Origin: Microbacteriaceae bacterium
GTDB taxonomy: Bacteria; Actinomycetota; Actinomycetes; Actinomycetales; Microbacteriaceae
Reading direction: 5' to 3'
DNA length: 43,784 bases
Assembly: GCA_947455435.1 (NCBI GenBank)
Contig: CANGNZ010000006.1
Coordinates: 1 to 43,784 of the forward strand
This document shows, piece by piece, positions 1 to 8,502 of the stretch (positions are counted from its first letter, which is position 1; every line of letters starts with the position of its first letter). The notes beneath the pieces are model-generated. The model saw only the letters and a list, made by a program, of their open reading frames with translations. It made no database searches and was not told the DNA's origin. The position numbers were made by a program, and so were the translations under genes.

Positions 1-1
1 A

Positions 2-1495
2 GACCGCCGTCTCAACCGAATCGCAGGCCCATCTGGCTTGATCATCTTCGGTGTGACAGGCGACCTTTCACGCAAGAAGCTGATGCCAGCCGTTTATGAC
101 CTAGCTAACCGCGGGCTATTGCCACCGGGCTTCGCGCTCATCGGTTTTGCTCGCCGTGACTGGGTCGACCAGGACTTCGCCAAGGTTGTTCACGACTCGG
201 TTCGCGAGCATGCTCGAACTCCTTTCAGTGAAGAGGTTTGGCAGCAACTTAGCGAAGGTATTCGATTCGTTCAGGGTGAGTTCGACGACGACGACGCATT
301 CGATCGACTAAAGGAGACCATCGAGCTCCTAGATGCCAAGCGCGGCACCAACGGAAACCACGCCTTCTACCTGTCGATCCCGCCAAAGGCTTTCCCGCTT
401 GTTTGCAAGCAGCTTTCGCGTTCAGGCTTAGCAGACCCAAAGCCAGACCAGTTCCGCCGTGTGGTGATTGAAAAGCCTTTCGGTAGCGACCTAAAGACTG
501 CTCGTGAACTCAACGATGTAGTCGAGTCTGTGTTCCCCGCCGACTCAGTGTTCCGTATCGACCACTATCTAGGCAAAGAGACGGTTCAGAACATCCTGGC
601 TCTGCGTTTTGCGAACCAGATGTACGAACCGCTTTGGAACTCGAACTACATCGACCACGTGCAAATCACAATGGCAGAAGACATCGGTGTCGGCGGACGT
701 GCCGGCTACTACGACGGAATCGGTGCCGCTCGAGACGTTATTCAGAACCACCTACTGCAGCTACTTGCCCTCACGGCAATGGAAGAGCCTGTTTCGTTCG
801 ATGCAGCAGACCTCCGTGCCGAAAAAGAGAAGGTACTCAAGGCGGTTCGCCTACCCAAGGATCTCGGTAAATACACCGCACGCGGTCAATACGCCGGCGG
901 TTGGCAGGGTGGCGAAGAGGTTCTCGGCTTCCTTGAAGAAGACGGCATGAACCCGAAGTCGGTTACCGAAACCTACGCTGCCATGCGTCTAGACATCAAC
1001 ACTCGTCGCTGGGCTGGTGTCCCGTTCTACCTCCGCGCTGGCAAGCGTCTCGGGCGCCGCGTAACCGAAATTGCGGTCGTCTTCAAGCGCGCACCTCAGC
1101 AGCTTTTCGCAGCCGATCAAACCTCTGCTCTCGGCCAGAACGCTCTAGTAATTCGTGTTCAGCCAGACGAAGGTGTAACCATTCGTTTTGGCTCGAAGGT
1201 TCCGGGTGCCGGAATGCAGGTTCGCGACGTAACCATGGACTTCGGTTATGGTCACGCCTTCACCGAGGCAAGCCCCGAGGCGTACGAACGTCTGATCCTC
1301 GATGTCCTTCTGGGTGACCCTCCGTTGTTCCCACGCCACGAAGAAGTTGAGTTGTCGTGGAAGATCCTCGACCCGATCGAAGAATATTGGGCCAAGCAAA
1401 AGGGCAAGGTCGAGCAGTACCGACCTGGCACCTGGGGCCCAGCATCAGCCGACCAAATGCTTGCCCAAGACGGCAGAGAGTGGAGAATCCCGTGA
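2..1495 (+). CDS. zwf: Glucose-6-phosphate 1-dehydrogenase, 5' end off window
   Basis: Cytosolic enzyme that oxidises glucose 6-phosphate to 6-phosphogluconolactone with reduction of NADP, the entry to the oxidative pentose phosphate pathway. The ORF track starts at a TTG at 38, but the frame stays open to base 2 (it reads ..DRRLNRIAGPSG before it) and that stretch resembles the usual actinobacterial N-terminus, so the true start lies left of the window. Visible signatures are the nucleotide-binding GVTGDLSRKKLMPA near the visible N-terminus, VIEKPFG, and the active-site RIDHYLGKE. About 497 residues are visible, close to the usual full length of about 510. Its TGA overlaps the GTG of opcA, so the two are translationally coupled. 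Identification is certain; only the start is unknown. Confidence 0.97.
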   Translation, partial: DRRLNRIAGPSGLIIFGVTGDLSRKKLMPAVYDLANRGLLPPGFALIGFARRDWVDQDFAKVVHDSVREHARTPFSEEVWQQLSEGIRFVQGEFDDDDAFDRLKETIELLDAKRGTNGNHAFYLSIPPKAFPLVCKQLSRSGLADPKPDQFRRVVIEKPFGSDLKTARELNDVVESVFPADSVFRIDHYLGKETVQNILALRFANQMYEPLWNSNYIDHVQITMAEDIGVGGRAGYYDGIGAARDVIQNHLLQLLALTAMEEPVSFDAADLRAEKEKVLKAVRLPKDLGKYTARGQYAGGWQGGEEVLGFLEEDGMNPKSVTETYAAMRLDINTRRWAGVPFYLRAGKRLGRRVTEIAVVFKRAPQQLFAADQTSALGQNALVIRVQPDEGVTIRFGSKVPGAGMQVRDVTMDFGYGHAFTEASPEAYERLILDVLLGDPPLFPRHEEVELSWKILDPIEEYWAKQKGKVEQYRPGTWGPASADQMLAQDGREWRIP

Positions 1496-2448
1496 TCGTC
1501 GATCTTCCAAACACAACCATTTCTAAGGTCTCTAAGGGCCTGGTTCAACTTCGTGAACAGGGCGGCGCTGTAGCACTGGGTCGCGTCTTGACCTTGGTGA
1601 TCCAGACAAACTTCAAGGGAATCGAACCGGCAATCCTTTCTGCGAACGAGGCTTCTCGTGAGCACCCTTGCCGAATCATCGTTGTTGCCGACGATGACTC
1701 TAAGAACGCAAAAAAGACCTCTGGGCTTGACGCGCAAATTCGTGTCGGTGGCGATGCAGGTGCCTCCGAGGTTATCGTCCTCAGAGCCCACGGAGAGGCC
1801 GCTAAGGACCCTGAAAGCCTGGTAACGGGTTTGCTGCTCCCAGACGCCCCAGTGGTGGCTTGGTGGCCTGCTGAGGCACCTATCAAGGTGTCAGACTCAG
1901 CGATCGGGCGAATTGCGACTCGGCGCATCACCGATGCTGCCAACCAGGCAAACCCTCATGCCTACCTTCGCCAGCTAGCCAAGAGCTATGCGCCGGGTGA
2001 CAGCGATTTCGCATGGACACGTCTAACGCTATGGCGTGCGCAACTCGCAGCGATTCTCGACCAGCCCCCATACGACCCGGTAACGGCAGTTGAGGTCACC
2101 GGCGCAGTCGACTCCCCCAGCACCGATCTCCTAGCCGCATGGTTAGAACTCAAACTAAAGGTCAAGGTCAAGTTGATTCGCACCTCTCGCGGCAAGGCGG
2201 TTGCCGGTATCCGTGGCGTGAAATTGATTCGCAAGTCTGGCGACATCGAAATCGTCCGCAATGTTCCCGATGTTGCAACCCTGATTCAGCCAACTCAGCC
2301 GACTCGTGAAATCACTTTGCCTCGCAGAAGCGATCGTGACTGCCTGAGTGAAGATCTTCGTCGCCTAGATCCAGATGATCTCTTTGGCAAGGTAATCAAG
2401 GCTGGCTTCACCAGTAAGACCCCGGCACCTACCGTAACCAAGAAGTAA
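1492..2448 (+). CDS. opcA: Glucose-6-phosphate dehydrogenase assembly protein OpcA
   Basis: OpcA is the actinobacterial/cyanobacterial protein needed for assembly or redox activation of glucose-6-phosphate dehydrogenase. The track start at 1357 would overlap zwf by 139 nt. I choose the GTG at 1492, which overlaps the zwf TGA (GTGA) and is preceded by GGAGA about 5 nt upstream. This gives 318 residues beginning MIVDLPNTT, a normal family length. Family features include the early QGGAVALGRVLTLVI stretch, the VVAWWPAEAP segment mid-protein and the RRSDRDCLSEDLRRLDPDDLF C-terminus. It lies between zwf and pgl, the standard actinobacterial arrangement, and is almost certainly co-transcribed with both. 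Confidence 0.95.
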   Translation: MIVDLPNTTISKVSKGLVQLREQGGAVALGRVLTLVIQTNFKGIEPAILSANEASREHPCRIIVVADDDSKNAKKTSGLDAQIRVGGDAGASEVIVLRAHGEAAKDPESLVTGLLLPDAPVVAWWPAEAPIKVSDSAIGRIATRRITDAANQANPHAYLRQLAKSYAPGDSDFAWTRLTLWRAQLAAILDQPPYDPVTAVEVTGAVDSPSTDLLAAWLELKLKVKVKLIRTSRGKAVAGIRGVKLIRKSGDIEIVRNVPDVATLIQPTQPTREITLPRRSDRDCLSEDLRRLDPDDLFGKVIKAGFTSKTPAPTVTKK

Positions 2449-3146
2449 TGCGCCCAGTAGTAAATCGCTTCAAAGACACCGACGCCGTAGCCATCGGCGC
2501 GGCCGAGGCAATTGTTGCGCGGATAAGTAAGCTTCTTACCGAACAACACCAGGTTAACCTCGTTGTGACCGGTGGAACCGTAGGCATTCTCACCTTGGCA
2601 AAATTGCGCAATCTCGAACTGGATTGGTCGAACGTCCACATTTGGTGGGGCGATGAACGATTCGTGCCAAAGTCGAGTGGTGACCGCAACGAGTTGCAGG
2701 CAAGGCAGGCACTTTTTGATCATGTCAGCATTCCGAAAGAGAACTTGCACCCGTTTCCGGCCAGCGACGAAGGTCTGAGTCTCGACGAAGCCGCCGCAGA
2801 GTTCCGCAAGGTGGTTGCAGGAGTTCGCTTCGATATTCTGCTGCTAGGCATTGGGCCTGATGGGCACATCGCAAGCTTGTTCCCGGGTAAGAACGCTTCG
2901 GGTGACCTCGTTGTGGCTGAGCACGATTCACCAAAACCGCCGCCGCAGCGCCTGAGCCTCAGTTACGCAGCTATCAATACGGCTACCGAGGTTTGGTTTA
3001 CCGTAGCCGGCGCCGACAAAGAGTCTGCCGTTGCCATCGCTTTTGGTGATACCCCTGAGAGTTTGCCAGTTGGCCGAGTCCACGGTGTCGCAAAGACTAT
3101 TTGGTTTGTCGACGCCTCTGCCGGCAACGCTACCTGGGGTTGCTAG
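2448..3146 (+). CDS. pgl: 6-phosphogluconolactonase
   Basis: Hydrolyses 6-phosphogluconolactone to 6-phosphogluconate, the second step of the oxidative pentose phosphate pathway, in the cytosol. At 232 residues it has the normal length for the DevB/Pgl family. Motifs are VTGGTVG near residue 40, WWGDERFVP near 67 and the catalytic-region LLGIGPDGHIASLFP near 135-150. Its ATG overlaps the opcA TAA by one base (TAATG), which implies coupling. The stop codon shares the palindrome CTAG with the stop of the convergent rbpA gene, leaving no room for an intergenic terminator. Confidence 0.96.
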   Translation: MRPVVNRFKDTDAVAIGAAEAIVARISKLLTEQHQVNLVVTGGTVGILTLAKLRNLELDWSNVHIWWGDERFVPKSSGDRNELQARQALFDHVSIPKENLHPFPASDEGLSLDEAAAEFRKVVAGVRFDILLLGIGPDGHIASLFPGKNASGDLVVAEHDSPKPPPQRLSLSYAAINTATEVWFTVAGADKESAVAIAFGDTPESLPVGRVHGVAKTIWFVDASAGNATWGC

Positions 3147-3511
3147 TTAGAGTTTGATTCCGCTGAGCGGGCTCTGCGAAGGTGAATAGCCTCAATCGCT
3201 TCTTCGAGTAGTTGCGCAGCCTCTTCTTCGCTTCTGCGCTCTTTCACATAAGCCAGGTGCGTCTTGTAAGGCTCATTCTTACTGACTGCGGGAAGGTTCG
3301 CTTTATCTTGACCGGCCGGCAAACCGCATTTTGTGCATTCTAGAAATTCCGGAATGTCTTCTTTTGCAACCGTTGCGGCAAACATTGGTGACATCACGTG
3401 CTCGTTTGAGCAAAAAAAGTAATAGGTGATTTTCTCAGCTTGGGCTATTTGCCCACGCTCCCCTGTTGGCCCGGCACCTACGCGCGAACCGCGAATAGCC
3501 GGATTGGTCAT
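3143..3511 (-). CDS. rbpA: RNA polymerase-binding protein RbpA
   Basis: Actinobacteria-specific RNA polymerase-binding factor that stabilises the housekeeping sigma factor and open complex. At 122 residues it has the usual size. It shows the N-terminal AIRGSRVGAG segment, a zinc-knuckle core with C34, H38, C59 and C62 (CSNEH ... CTKC), and the C-terminal sigma-interaction helix region EPYKTHLAYVKERRSEEE. Its ATG overlaps the secG TGA (ATGA), so it is probably translated from the secG mRNA. It converges on pgl with a 4-nt overlap. The presence of all four likely zinc ligands groups it with the Streptomyces-type rather than the mycobacterial-type protein. Confidence 0.95.
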   Translation of the reverse strand: MTNPAIRGSRVGAGPTGERGQIAQAEKITYYFFCSNEHVMSPMFAATVAKEDIPEFLECTKCGLPAGQDKANLPAVSKNEPYKTHLAYVKERRSEEEAAQLLEEAIEAIHLRRARSAESNSN

Positions 3512-3765
3512 GCCGCAGGTACGAGATTAAATCTGGTGAAAAGTTGAAGAACTACTACGATCACGATCCAGGTGACGCCCAAGATGATCGTGATTCGGTT
3601 TAGGTTGCGCTCGGCAACGCCCGAAGATGCTCCACCACTTGAAAGCCCGCCACCGAACATGTCTGAGAGACCACCACCGCGACCCTTGTGCAGGAGGATC
3701 AGCAGTGTCAGTAGCAAGCTGATGATGCCTAGAAGCACTTCGAGTGCGATCTGAAGAATTGCCAT
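3508..3765 (-). CDS. secG: Preprotein translocase subunit SecG
   Basis: Small membrane subunit of the SecYEG translocon, which aids SecA-driven protein export. The 85 residues form the typical SecG hairpin: transmembrane segment about 5-26, a glycine-rich cytoplasmic loop (KGRGGGLSDMFGGGLSSGGA), and a second transmembrane segment about 59-78. It follows tpiA by 34 nt, the classic gap-pgk-tpiA-secG order, and is coupled to rbpA downstream. No Shine-Dalgarno is evident before the ATG. Instead TAACCT sits 6 nt upstream, and a perfect TATAAT overlaps the tpiA stop codon (see the regulatory entries). Confidence 0.95.
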   Translation of the reverse strand: MAILQIALEVLLGIISLLLTLLILLHKGRGGGLSDMFGGGLSSGGASSGVAERNLNRITIILGVTWIVIVVVLQLFTRFNLVPAA

Positions 3766-3827
3766 GGGTTTAGGTTACCTAACTTCGTGTACTAAACGAT
3801 TATATAGCCAGATGCTTCTGGAATCGA
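3766..3827 (-). promoter_or_regulatory. Candidate internal promoter region for secG-rbpA
   Basis: Reading the minus strand, a perfect TATAAT (3799-3804) overlaps the tpiA stop codon. The preceding 17-nt spacer contains a perfect 5-bp dyad, CCAGAAGCATCTGG (3808-3821). The -35 match (TCGATT, 3822-3827) is weak. Start of transcription would be near 3792, giving a leader of about 27 nt. That leader holds another dyad, TTAGGTAACCTAA (3770-3782), just upstream of the ATG. An alternative is leaderless transcription from TAACCT (3772-3777), which ends 6 nt before the ATG. All of this is pattern-based inference. Confidence 0.4.
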
Positions 3828-4585
3828 GCGATACCGCTGAACTCCTCGGCGTCTAGGCTTGCGCCGCCGACGAGCACGCCGTCGACCTCAGGGCTTCTCA
3901 GGAAGCCAGCAACGTTGGCAGCCTTAACCGAACCACCGTAAAGGATGCGAGTCTTGTCTGCGACTTCATCGCCGAATGCCTCGCGGATGGCGGTGCGGAT
4001 TTTCGTTGCAACGCTGGCCGCCTGTTCTGGTGTTGCTACTTGCCCGGTGCCGATGGCCCAAACGGGTTCGTACGCAATCACGAAATCTCCCAGAGCAGAG
4101 TGATCTGCAAGTGCGGCAAGAGTTTGACGGACAGGAACAGCAGCCGCACCTTCTGCTTCCAGTTCTTCCAGCGTTTCACCGACACAAATAACCGGAACGA
4201 TGCCATGGCGGAAGCTAGCCGAAACCTTGGCCTGAACGACCGCATCGGTTTCGTTGTGGTACTGGCGGCGTTCTGAGTGGCCGATCAAAGCGTACTTGAC
4301 GTCGAGTTTCTTTAGGGCAAGGCCTGATACCTCACCCGTGTAGGCGCCAGAGTCGAAGGCCGAAATGTCTTGAGCGCCGAGTGTGATATCGAGTTTGTCG
4401 GCGTCGATAAGCGTCTGAATTGAGCGAAGGCTGGTGAAGCCAGGGAAAACGGTTACTTCTGCGCCGGCATAGTCGTGGCCAGCATCCTTGAGAGTCCAGG
4501 CAAGTTTTTGCACCAGGGCAATGCCCTGCTGGTGGTCTAGGTTTAGCTTCCAGTTACCTGCAATGAATGCAACGCGCTTAGTCAT
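3800..4585 (-). CDS. tpiA: Triose-phosphate isomerase
   Basis: Interconverts dihydroxyacetone phosphate and glyceraldehyde 3-phosphate in glycolysis and gluconeogenesis; cytosolic dimer. The 261 residues carry every hallmark of the TIM-barrel enzyme: AGNWKLN near the N-terminus (catalytic Lys), IGHSERRQY (electrophilic His), AYEPVWAIGTG with the catalytic Glu and the start of the mobile loop, and GGSVKAANV for phosphate binding. Its ATG lies 8 nt inside the end of pgk (ATGACTAA), implying translational coupling. Third gene of gap-pgk-tpiA. Confidence 0.98.
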   Translation of the reverse strand: MTKRVAFIAGNWKLNLDHQQGIALVQKLAWTLKDAGHDYAGAEVTVFPGFTSLRSIQTLIDADKLDITLGAQDISAFDSGAYTGEVSGLALKKLDVKYALIGHSERRQYHNETDAVVQAKVSASFRHGIVPVICVGETLEELEAEGAAAVPVRQTLAALADHSALGDFVIAYEPVWAIGTGQVATPEQAASVATKIRTAIREAFGDEVADKTRILYGGSVKAANVAGFLRSPEVDGVLVGGASLDAEEFSGIARFQKHLAI

Positions 4586-5783
4586 TTAGTACCTCTAGTC
4601 CTGGTAACTTCTTGCCCTCGAGGTATTCGAGGCTGGCGCCGCCGCCGGTTGAAATGTGTCCGAATTGTGCATCGGCAAAGCCCAAAGCTCTCACGGCTGC
4701 GGCCGAATCGCCTCCGCCTACTACCGAGAAACCGCTCATCTCGGTGAGCGCCTTAGCCACGGCACGGGTTCCGCCAGCGAACTTGTCGATCTCAAAAACG
4801 CCCATTGGGCCGTTCCAGAACACGGTCTTTGCCTCTAGGATTTCTCGTGCAAAGTTTGCGCCTGAATCTGGGCCGATGTCGAGCCCAAGGCCAGTCGCAC
4901 CAAACGGAGAGCCTTCGATTGAGTCTGCGGCCGTGATTGCCACCTCAGCGTCGGCACCGAACTTGCTGGCAACCACGATGTCGGTCGGCAGCACAATTTC
5001 GACACCGAGCTCTTTTGCGCGCGAGAGGTAGCCCTGCACAACGGGAATCTGCTCCACCTCAAGAAGCGATGAACCAACCTTGTGACCGAGTGCGGCGAGG
5101 AACGTGAAAACCATTCCGCCACCGACCAAAAGCTTGTCCACTGTCGGTAGCAAATGGTCAATCACACCTAGCTTGTCTGAAACCTTTGAGCCGCCGAGAA
5201 CAACCGCATAAGGTCGCTCCGGCTTTGCCGTTAGTCGCTCGAGAACCTCGAGTTCTTTTTCGATCAAGAAGCCGGCGTACGAAGGCAACAACTGCGCCAG
5301 TTCATAAACTGAAGCCTGCTTGCGATGGACGACGCCAAAGCCGTCAGAAACCATAATGTCGCCGAACTCGGCTAACTTACTGGCAAATTCTCGGCGCTCG
5401 GTCTCGTCTTTCGCTGTTTCACCCGGGTTGAATCGTAGGTTTTCTAGAACCACGACTCCCCCGCGGTCGAGTGCCTTAACGGCTCCCTTAGCTTCGCTGC
5501 CGACGGTGTCGGTGGCAAAGAACACTGGCTGACCAAGCAGTTCACCCAAACGAGTCGCTGCTGGCTCTAGCGAGTACTTTGCCTCCGGTGCGCCCTCGGG
5601 GCGGCCAAGGTGCGAGATCACTACGACCTTCGCGCCTTGGTCGACAAGGTACTTGATGGTTGGTACCGAAGCAACAATTCTGCCGTCATCAGTGATCCTT
5701 GACCCATCGAGTGGCACGTTCAGGTCGCAACGAATTACGACCCGCTTACCTTCGAGGTGTGCGAGTTCAGAGAGCTTGCGCAT
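4578..5783 (-). CDS. pgk: Phosphoglycerate kinase
   Basis: Transfers phosphate from 1,3-bisphosphoglycerate to ADP, forming ATP and 3-phosphoglycerate in lower glycolysis. The 401 residues match the normal length. Visible motifs are RCDLNVPL (family signature, residues 19-26), VISHLGRPEG, VLGGSKVSDKLGV in the hinge region, and the nucleotide-site GGGDSAAAV near the C-terminus. It begins 2 nt after the gap stop codon and overlaps tpiA by 8 nt, so gap, pgk and tpiA form one tightly coupled unit. Confidence 0.98.
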   Translation of the reverse strand: MRKLSELAHLEGKRVVIRCDLNVPLDGSRITDDGRIVASVPTIKYLVDQGAKVVVISHLGRPEGAPEAKYSLEPAATRLGELLGQPVFFATDTVGSEAKGAVKALDRGGVVVLENLRFNPGETAKDETERREFASKLAEFGDIMVSDGFGVVHRKQASVYELAQLLPSYAGFLIEKELEVLERLTAKPERPYAVVLGGSKVSDKLGVIDHLLPTVDKLLVGGGMVFTFLAALGHKVGSSLLEVEQIPVVQGYLSRAKELGVEIVLPTDIVVASKFGADAEVAITAADSIEGSPFGATGLGLDIGPDSGANFAREILEAKTVFWNGPMGVFEIDKFAGGTRAVAKALTEMSGFSVVGGGDSAAAVRALGFADAQFGHISTGGGASLEYLEGKKLPGLEVLND

Positions 5784-5785
5784 GT

Positions 5786-6811
<1,026 letters not shown>

Positions 6812-6832
6812 TCAAGGTTTTCGAACAGATAA

Positions 6833-6838
6833 ATTATC
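6833..6838 (-). promoter_or_regulatory. Possible -10 box for gap
   Basis: The minus strand reads GATAAT within the near-perfect dyad GATAATTTATC, roughly 37 nt upstream of the chosen TTG start. That would give a leader of about 30 nt including the GGGAG ribosome-binding site. No convincing -35 hexamer is seen at the expected spacing, so this is tentative. Confidence 0.3.
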
Positions 6839-6863
6839 GACTCTGCCACGCGCCATTGGGAGC

Positions 6864-6883
6864 AAAAAGTCTTCTATCAGACT
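6864..6883 (-). terminator. Weak hairpin plus T-run after sod
   Basis: On the minus strand the end of sod reads AGTCT-GATAGA-AGACT followed by TTTTT. The stem is only 5 bp and AT-rich, so termination would be partial at best. It lies exactly between sod and gap and may attenuate read-through. Confidence 0.3.
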
Positions 6884-7500
6884 AGCAGTAGACCCTTGGT
6901 TTGCGTGCGAGCTGCCTCGAAACGAGCCGTGATGTCTGGCCATGAAATGATGTTCCAGAAAGCCTTGACGTACTCACCCTTGACGTTCTGGTAGTCGAGG
7001 TAGAAGGCGTGCTCCCACATGTCGAGCATCAGTAGCGGAATGCTGCCAGCTGCCAAGTTGCCCTGGTGGTCGTAAAGCTGTTCGATGATTAGCTTTTCAC
7101 CCAAGATGTCCCAGGCGAGAATGGCCCAGCCGGAACCTTGGATGCCTAGCGACGCGGCTGTGAAGTGTGCGCGGAACGCATCGAACGAACCGAAGAATTC
7201 ATCGATCGCTGCTGCGAGTTCGCCAACCGGTTTGTCACCGCCCTCTGGTGACATGTTGCGCCAGAAAACCGTGTGGTTCACGTGGCCGGCGAGGTTGAAG
7301 GCTAGATCTTTCTGAAGTTTGTTCACCCAGGTAAGGTCGTTCTTCTCACGTGCCTCTTCAAGGGCTTCAAGTGCGAGGTTTGCGCCATTGACGTAAGCCA
7401 AGTGGTGCTTGTCATGGTGGAGCTCCATGATCTTGCCCGAGATATTTGGCTCGAGGGCTCCGTAGTCGTAGCTGAGGTCAGGAAGTACGTATTTGCTCAT
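6877..7500 (-). CDS. Superoxide dismutase, Fe/Mn family
   Basis: Dismutates superoxide to oxygen and hydrogen peroxide. The 207 residues show the two-domain Fe/Mn fold: [15 protein letters not shown] (first metal His, near residue 28), [12 protein letters not shown] (second His), and [15 protein letters not shown] (Asp and His ligands) near 165. The Gly before the second histidine ligand (AGH) and the HQGN segment lean towards a manganese-type enzyme, but metal use cannot be settled from sequence. The ATG has GGAGA 4-5 nt upstream. It lies alone between whiA (28 nt) and gap (80 nt to the chosen start), suggesting its own promoter. Confidence 0.93.
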   Translation of the reverse strand: MSKYVLPDLSYDYGALEPNISGKIMELHHDKHHLAYVNGANLALEALEEAREKNDLTWVNKLQKDLAFNLAGHVNHTVFWRNMSPEGGDKPVGELAAAIDEFFGSFDAFRAHFTAASLGIQGSGWAILAWDILGEKLIIEQLYDHQGNLAAGSIPLLMLDMWEHAFYLDYQNVKGEYVKAFWNIISWPDITARFEAARTQTKGLLLV

Positions 7501-7525
7501 AATGTCTCCAACTGTTCTTACTTGT

Positions 7526-7531
7526 AGTCTA
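7526..7531 (-). promoter_or_regulatory. Possible -10 box for sod overlapping whiA stop
   Basis: TAGACT on the minus strand overlaps the whiA stop codon and would start transcription about 20 nt before the sod ATG. That leaves room for the GGAGA ribosome-binding site. No clear -35 is seen. The hexamer fits the TANNNT pattern recurring in this window. Confidence 0.3.
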
Positions 7532-8500
7532 TTCCGCGTCGCCGAGGTAAGCCTCGGTTGACGGAATACCCAGTTCTTCGGCCTTTTTGTCGGCCATCGC
7601 CAGCAGGCGGCGGATCCGCCCGGCGATTGCGTCCTTTGTCATCGGTGGGTCTGATAGGTGACCGAGTTCATCGAGGCTTGCCTGCTTGTGCTTTAGACGT
7701 AACTCGCCCGCATACTTCAGATGGTCTGGGATGTCATCGCCAAGAATCTCGAGCGCACGGGCAACTCGAGCTCCAGCCGCAACGGCTGCCTGTGCACTGC
7801 GACGCAGGTTCGCGTCGTCGAAGTTGGCTAGGCGGTTGGCGGTGGCGCGGACTTCACGACGAAGTCGCAGCTCCTCCCACTTCAAGACCTGGGTGTGAGC
7901 GCCGATGTGGGTAAGCATTGTGGCGATCGCTTCACCTTCGCGAATAACCACGCGATGCACCCCGCGAACCTCTCGAGCCTTTGCGACCACTCCAAGTCGG
8001 CGTGCAACGCCAACCAGAGCCATGGCGGCCTCATTGCCGGGCGCAGTTACTTCAAGTGAAGCCGACCGCCCGGGGTCGGTCAGTGAGCCGTGCGCCAAGA
8101 ACGCGCCACGCCAAATGGCCTGAGCTTCCTCGATCGAACCAGACACGAGCGAGGCGGGTAGCCCGCGAACAGGGCGGCCGCGACCGTCGACTAATCCCGT
8201 TTGACGAGCGAGGACGTCACCCTGCTCCAACACACGCACCTGATAGTGGCTTTGCTTTCTAATTCCTCCGGCCGAAATTACGGCGAGTTCGCTCTTTACG
8301 CCAAAGACTTCGGCAAGGTCCTTGCTAATTCGTCGGGCAATGGCTGCGCCATCGACTTCGACCTCAATAGCCACTCGACCCGCGATCAGGTGTAGACCAC
8401 CAGCGAAGCGCAGAATCGTCGAAAGCTCGGCGACTCGCACCGAATTCTTTTTCACTTCGATTCTCGCTAATTCGTCCTTGAGGTCAGCTGTTAGCGCCAT
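7529..8500 (-). CDS. whiA: DNA-binding protein WhiA
   Basis: WhiA is a Gram-positive DNA-binding protein. In Streptomyces it works with WhiB on sporulation and division genes, and in non-sporulating relatives it is linked to cell division and chromosome segregation. The 323 residues comprise a degenerate LAGLIDADG homing-endonuclease-like N-terminal part (to about 190) and a C-terminal helix-turn-helix ([24 protein letters not shown]). The ATG has AAGGAG 5 nt upstream, and this ribosome-binding site is embedded in the end and stop codon of rapZ, 2 nt away. Here it follows rapZ directly; the yvcK gene often found between them is absent. Confidence 0.95.
   Translation of the reverse strand: MALTADLKDELARIEVKKNSVRVAELSTILRFAGGLHLIAGRVAIEVEVDGAAIARRISKDLAEVFGVKSELAVISAGGIRKQSHYQVRVLEQGDVLARQTGLVDGRGRPVRGLPASLVSGSIEEAQAIWRGAFLAHGSLTDPGRSASLEVTAPGNEAAMALVGVARRLGVVAKAREVRGVHRVVIREGEAIATMLTHIGAHTQVLKWEELRLRREVRATANRLANFDDANLRRSAQAAVAAGARVARALEILGDDIPDHLKYAGELRLKHKQASLDELGHLSDPPMTKDAIAGRIRRLLAMADKKAEELGIPSTEAYLGDAE
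7542..7557 (-). other. Perfect 6-bp hairpin inside the whiA 3' end
   Basis: CCGAGG-CTTA-CCTCGG on the minus strand lies within the last codons of whiA and about 25 nt before the -10-like TAGACT of sod. There is no T-run, so it is not a standard terminator. It could be coincidental or protect the rapZ-whiA mRNA end. Confidence 0.3.
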
Positions 8501-8502
8501 TG

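Noticed and set aside
634-950. Arg- and Thr/Ser-rich plus-strand ORFs inside zwf
   Set aside because: Frame-shifted shadows of zwf with composition biased by its codon pattern; no ribosome-binding site.
1252-1791. Long minus-strand ORF (179 aa) over the zwf-opcA junction
   Set aside because: Lies wholly antisense to two clear genes, shows low-complexity and shadow-like composition, and has no recognisable motif.
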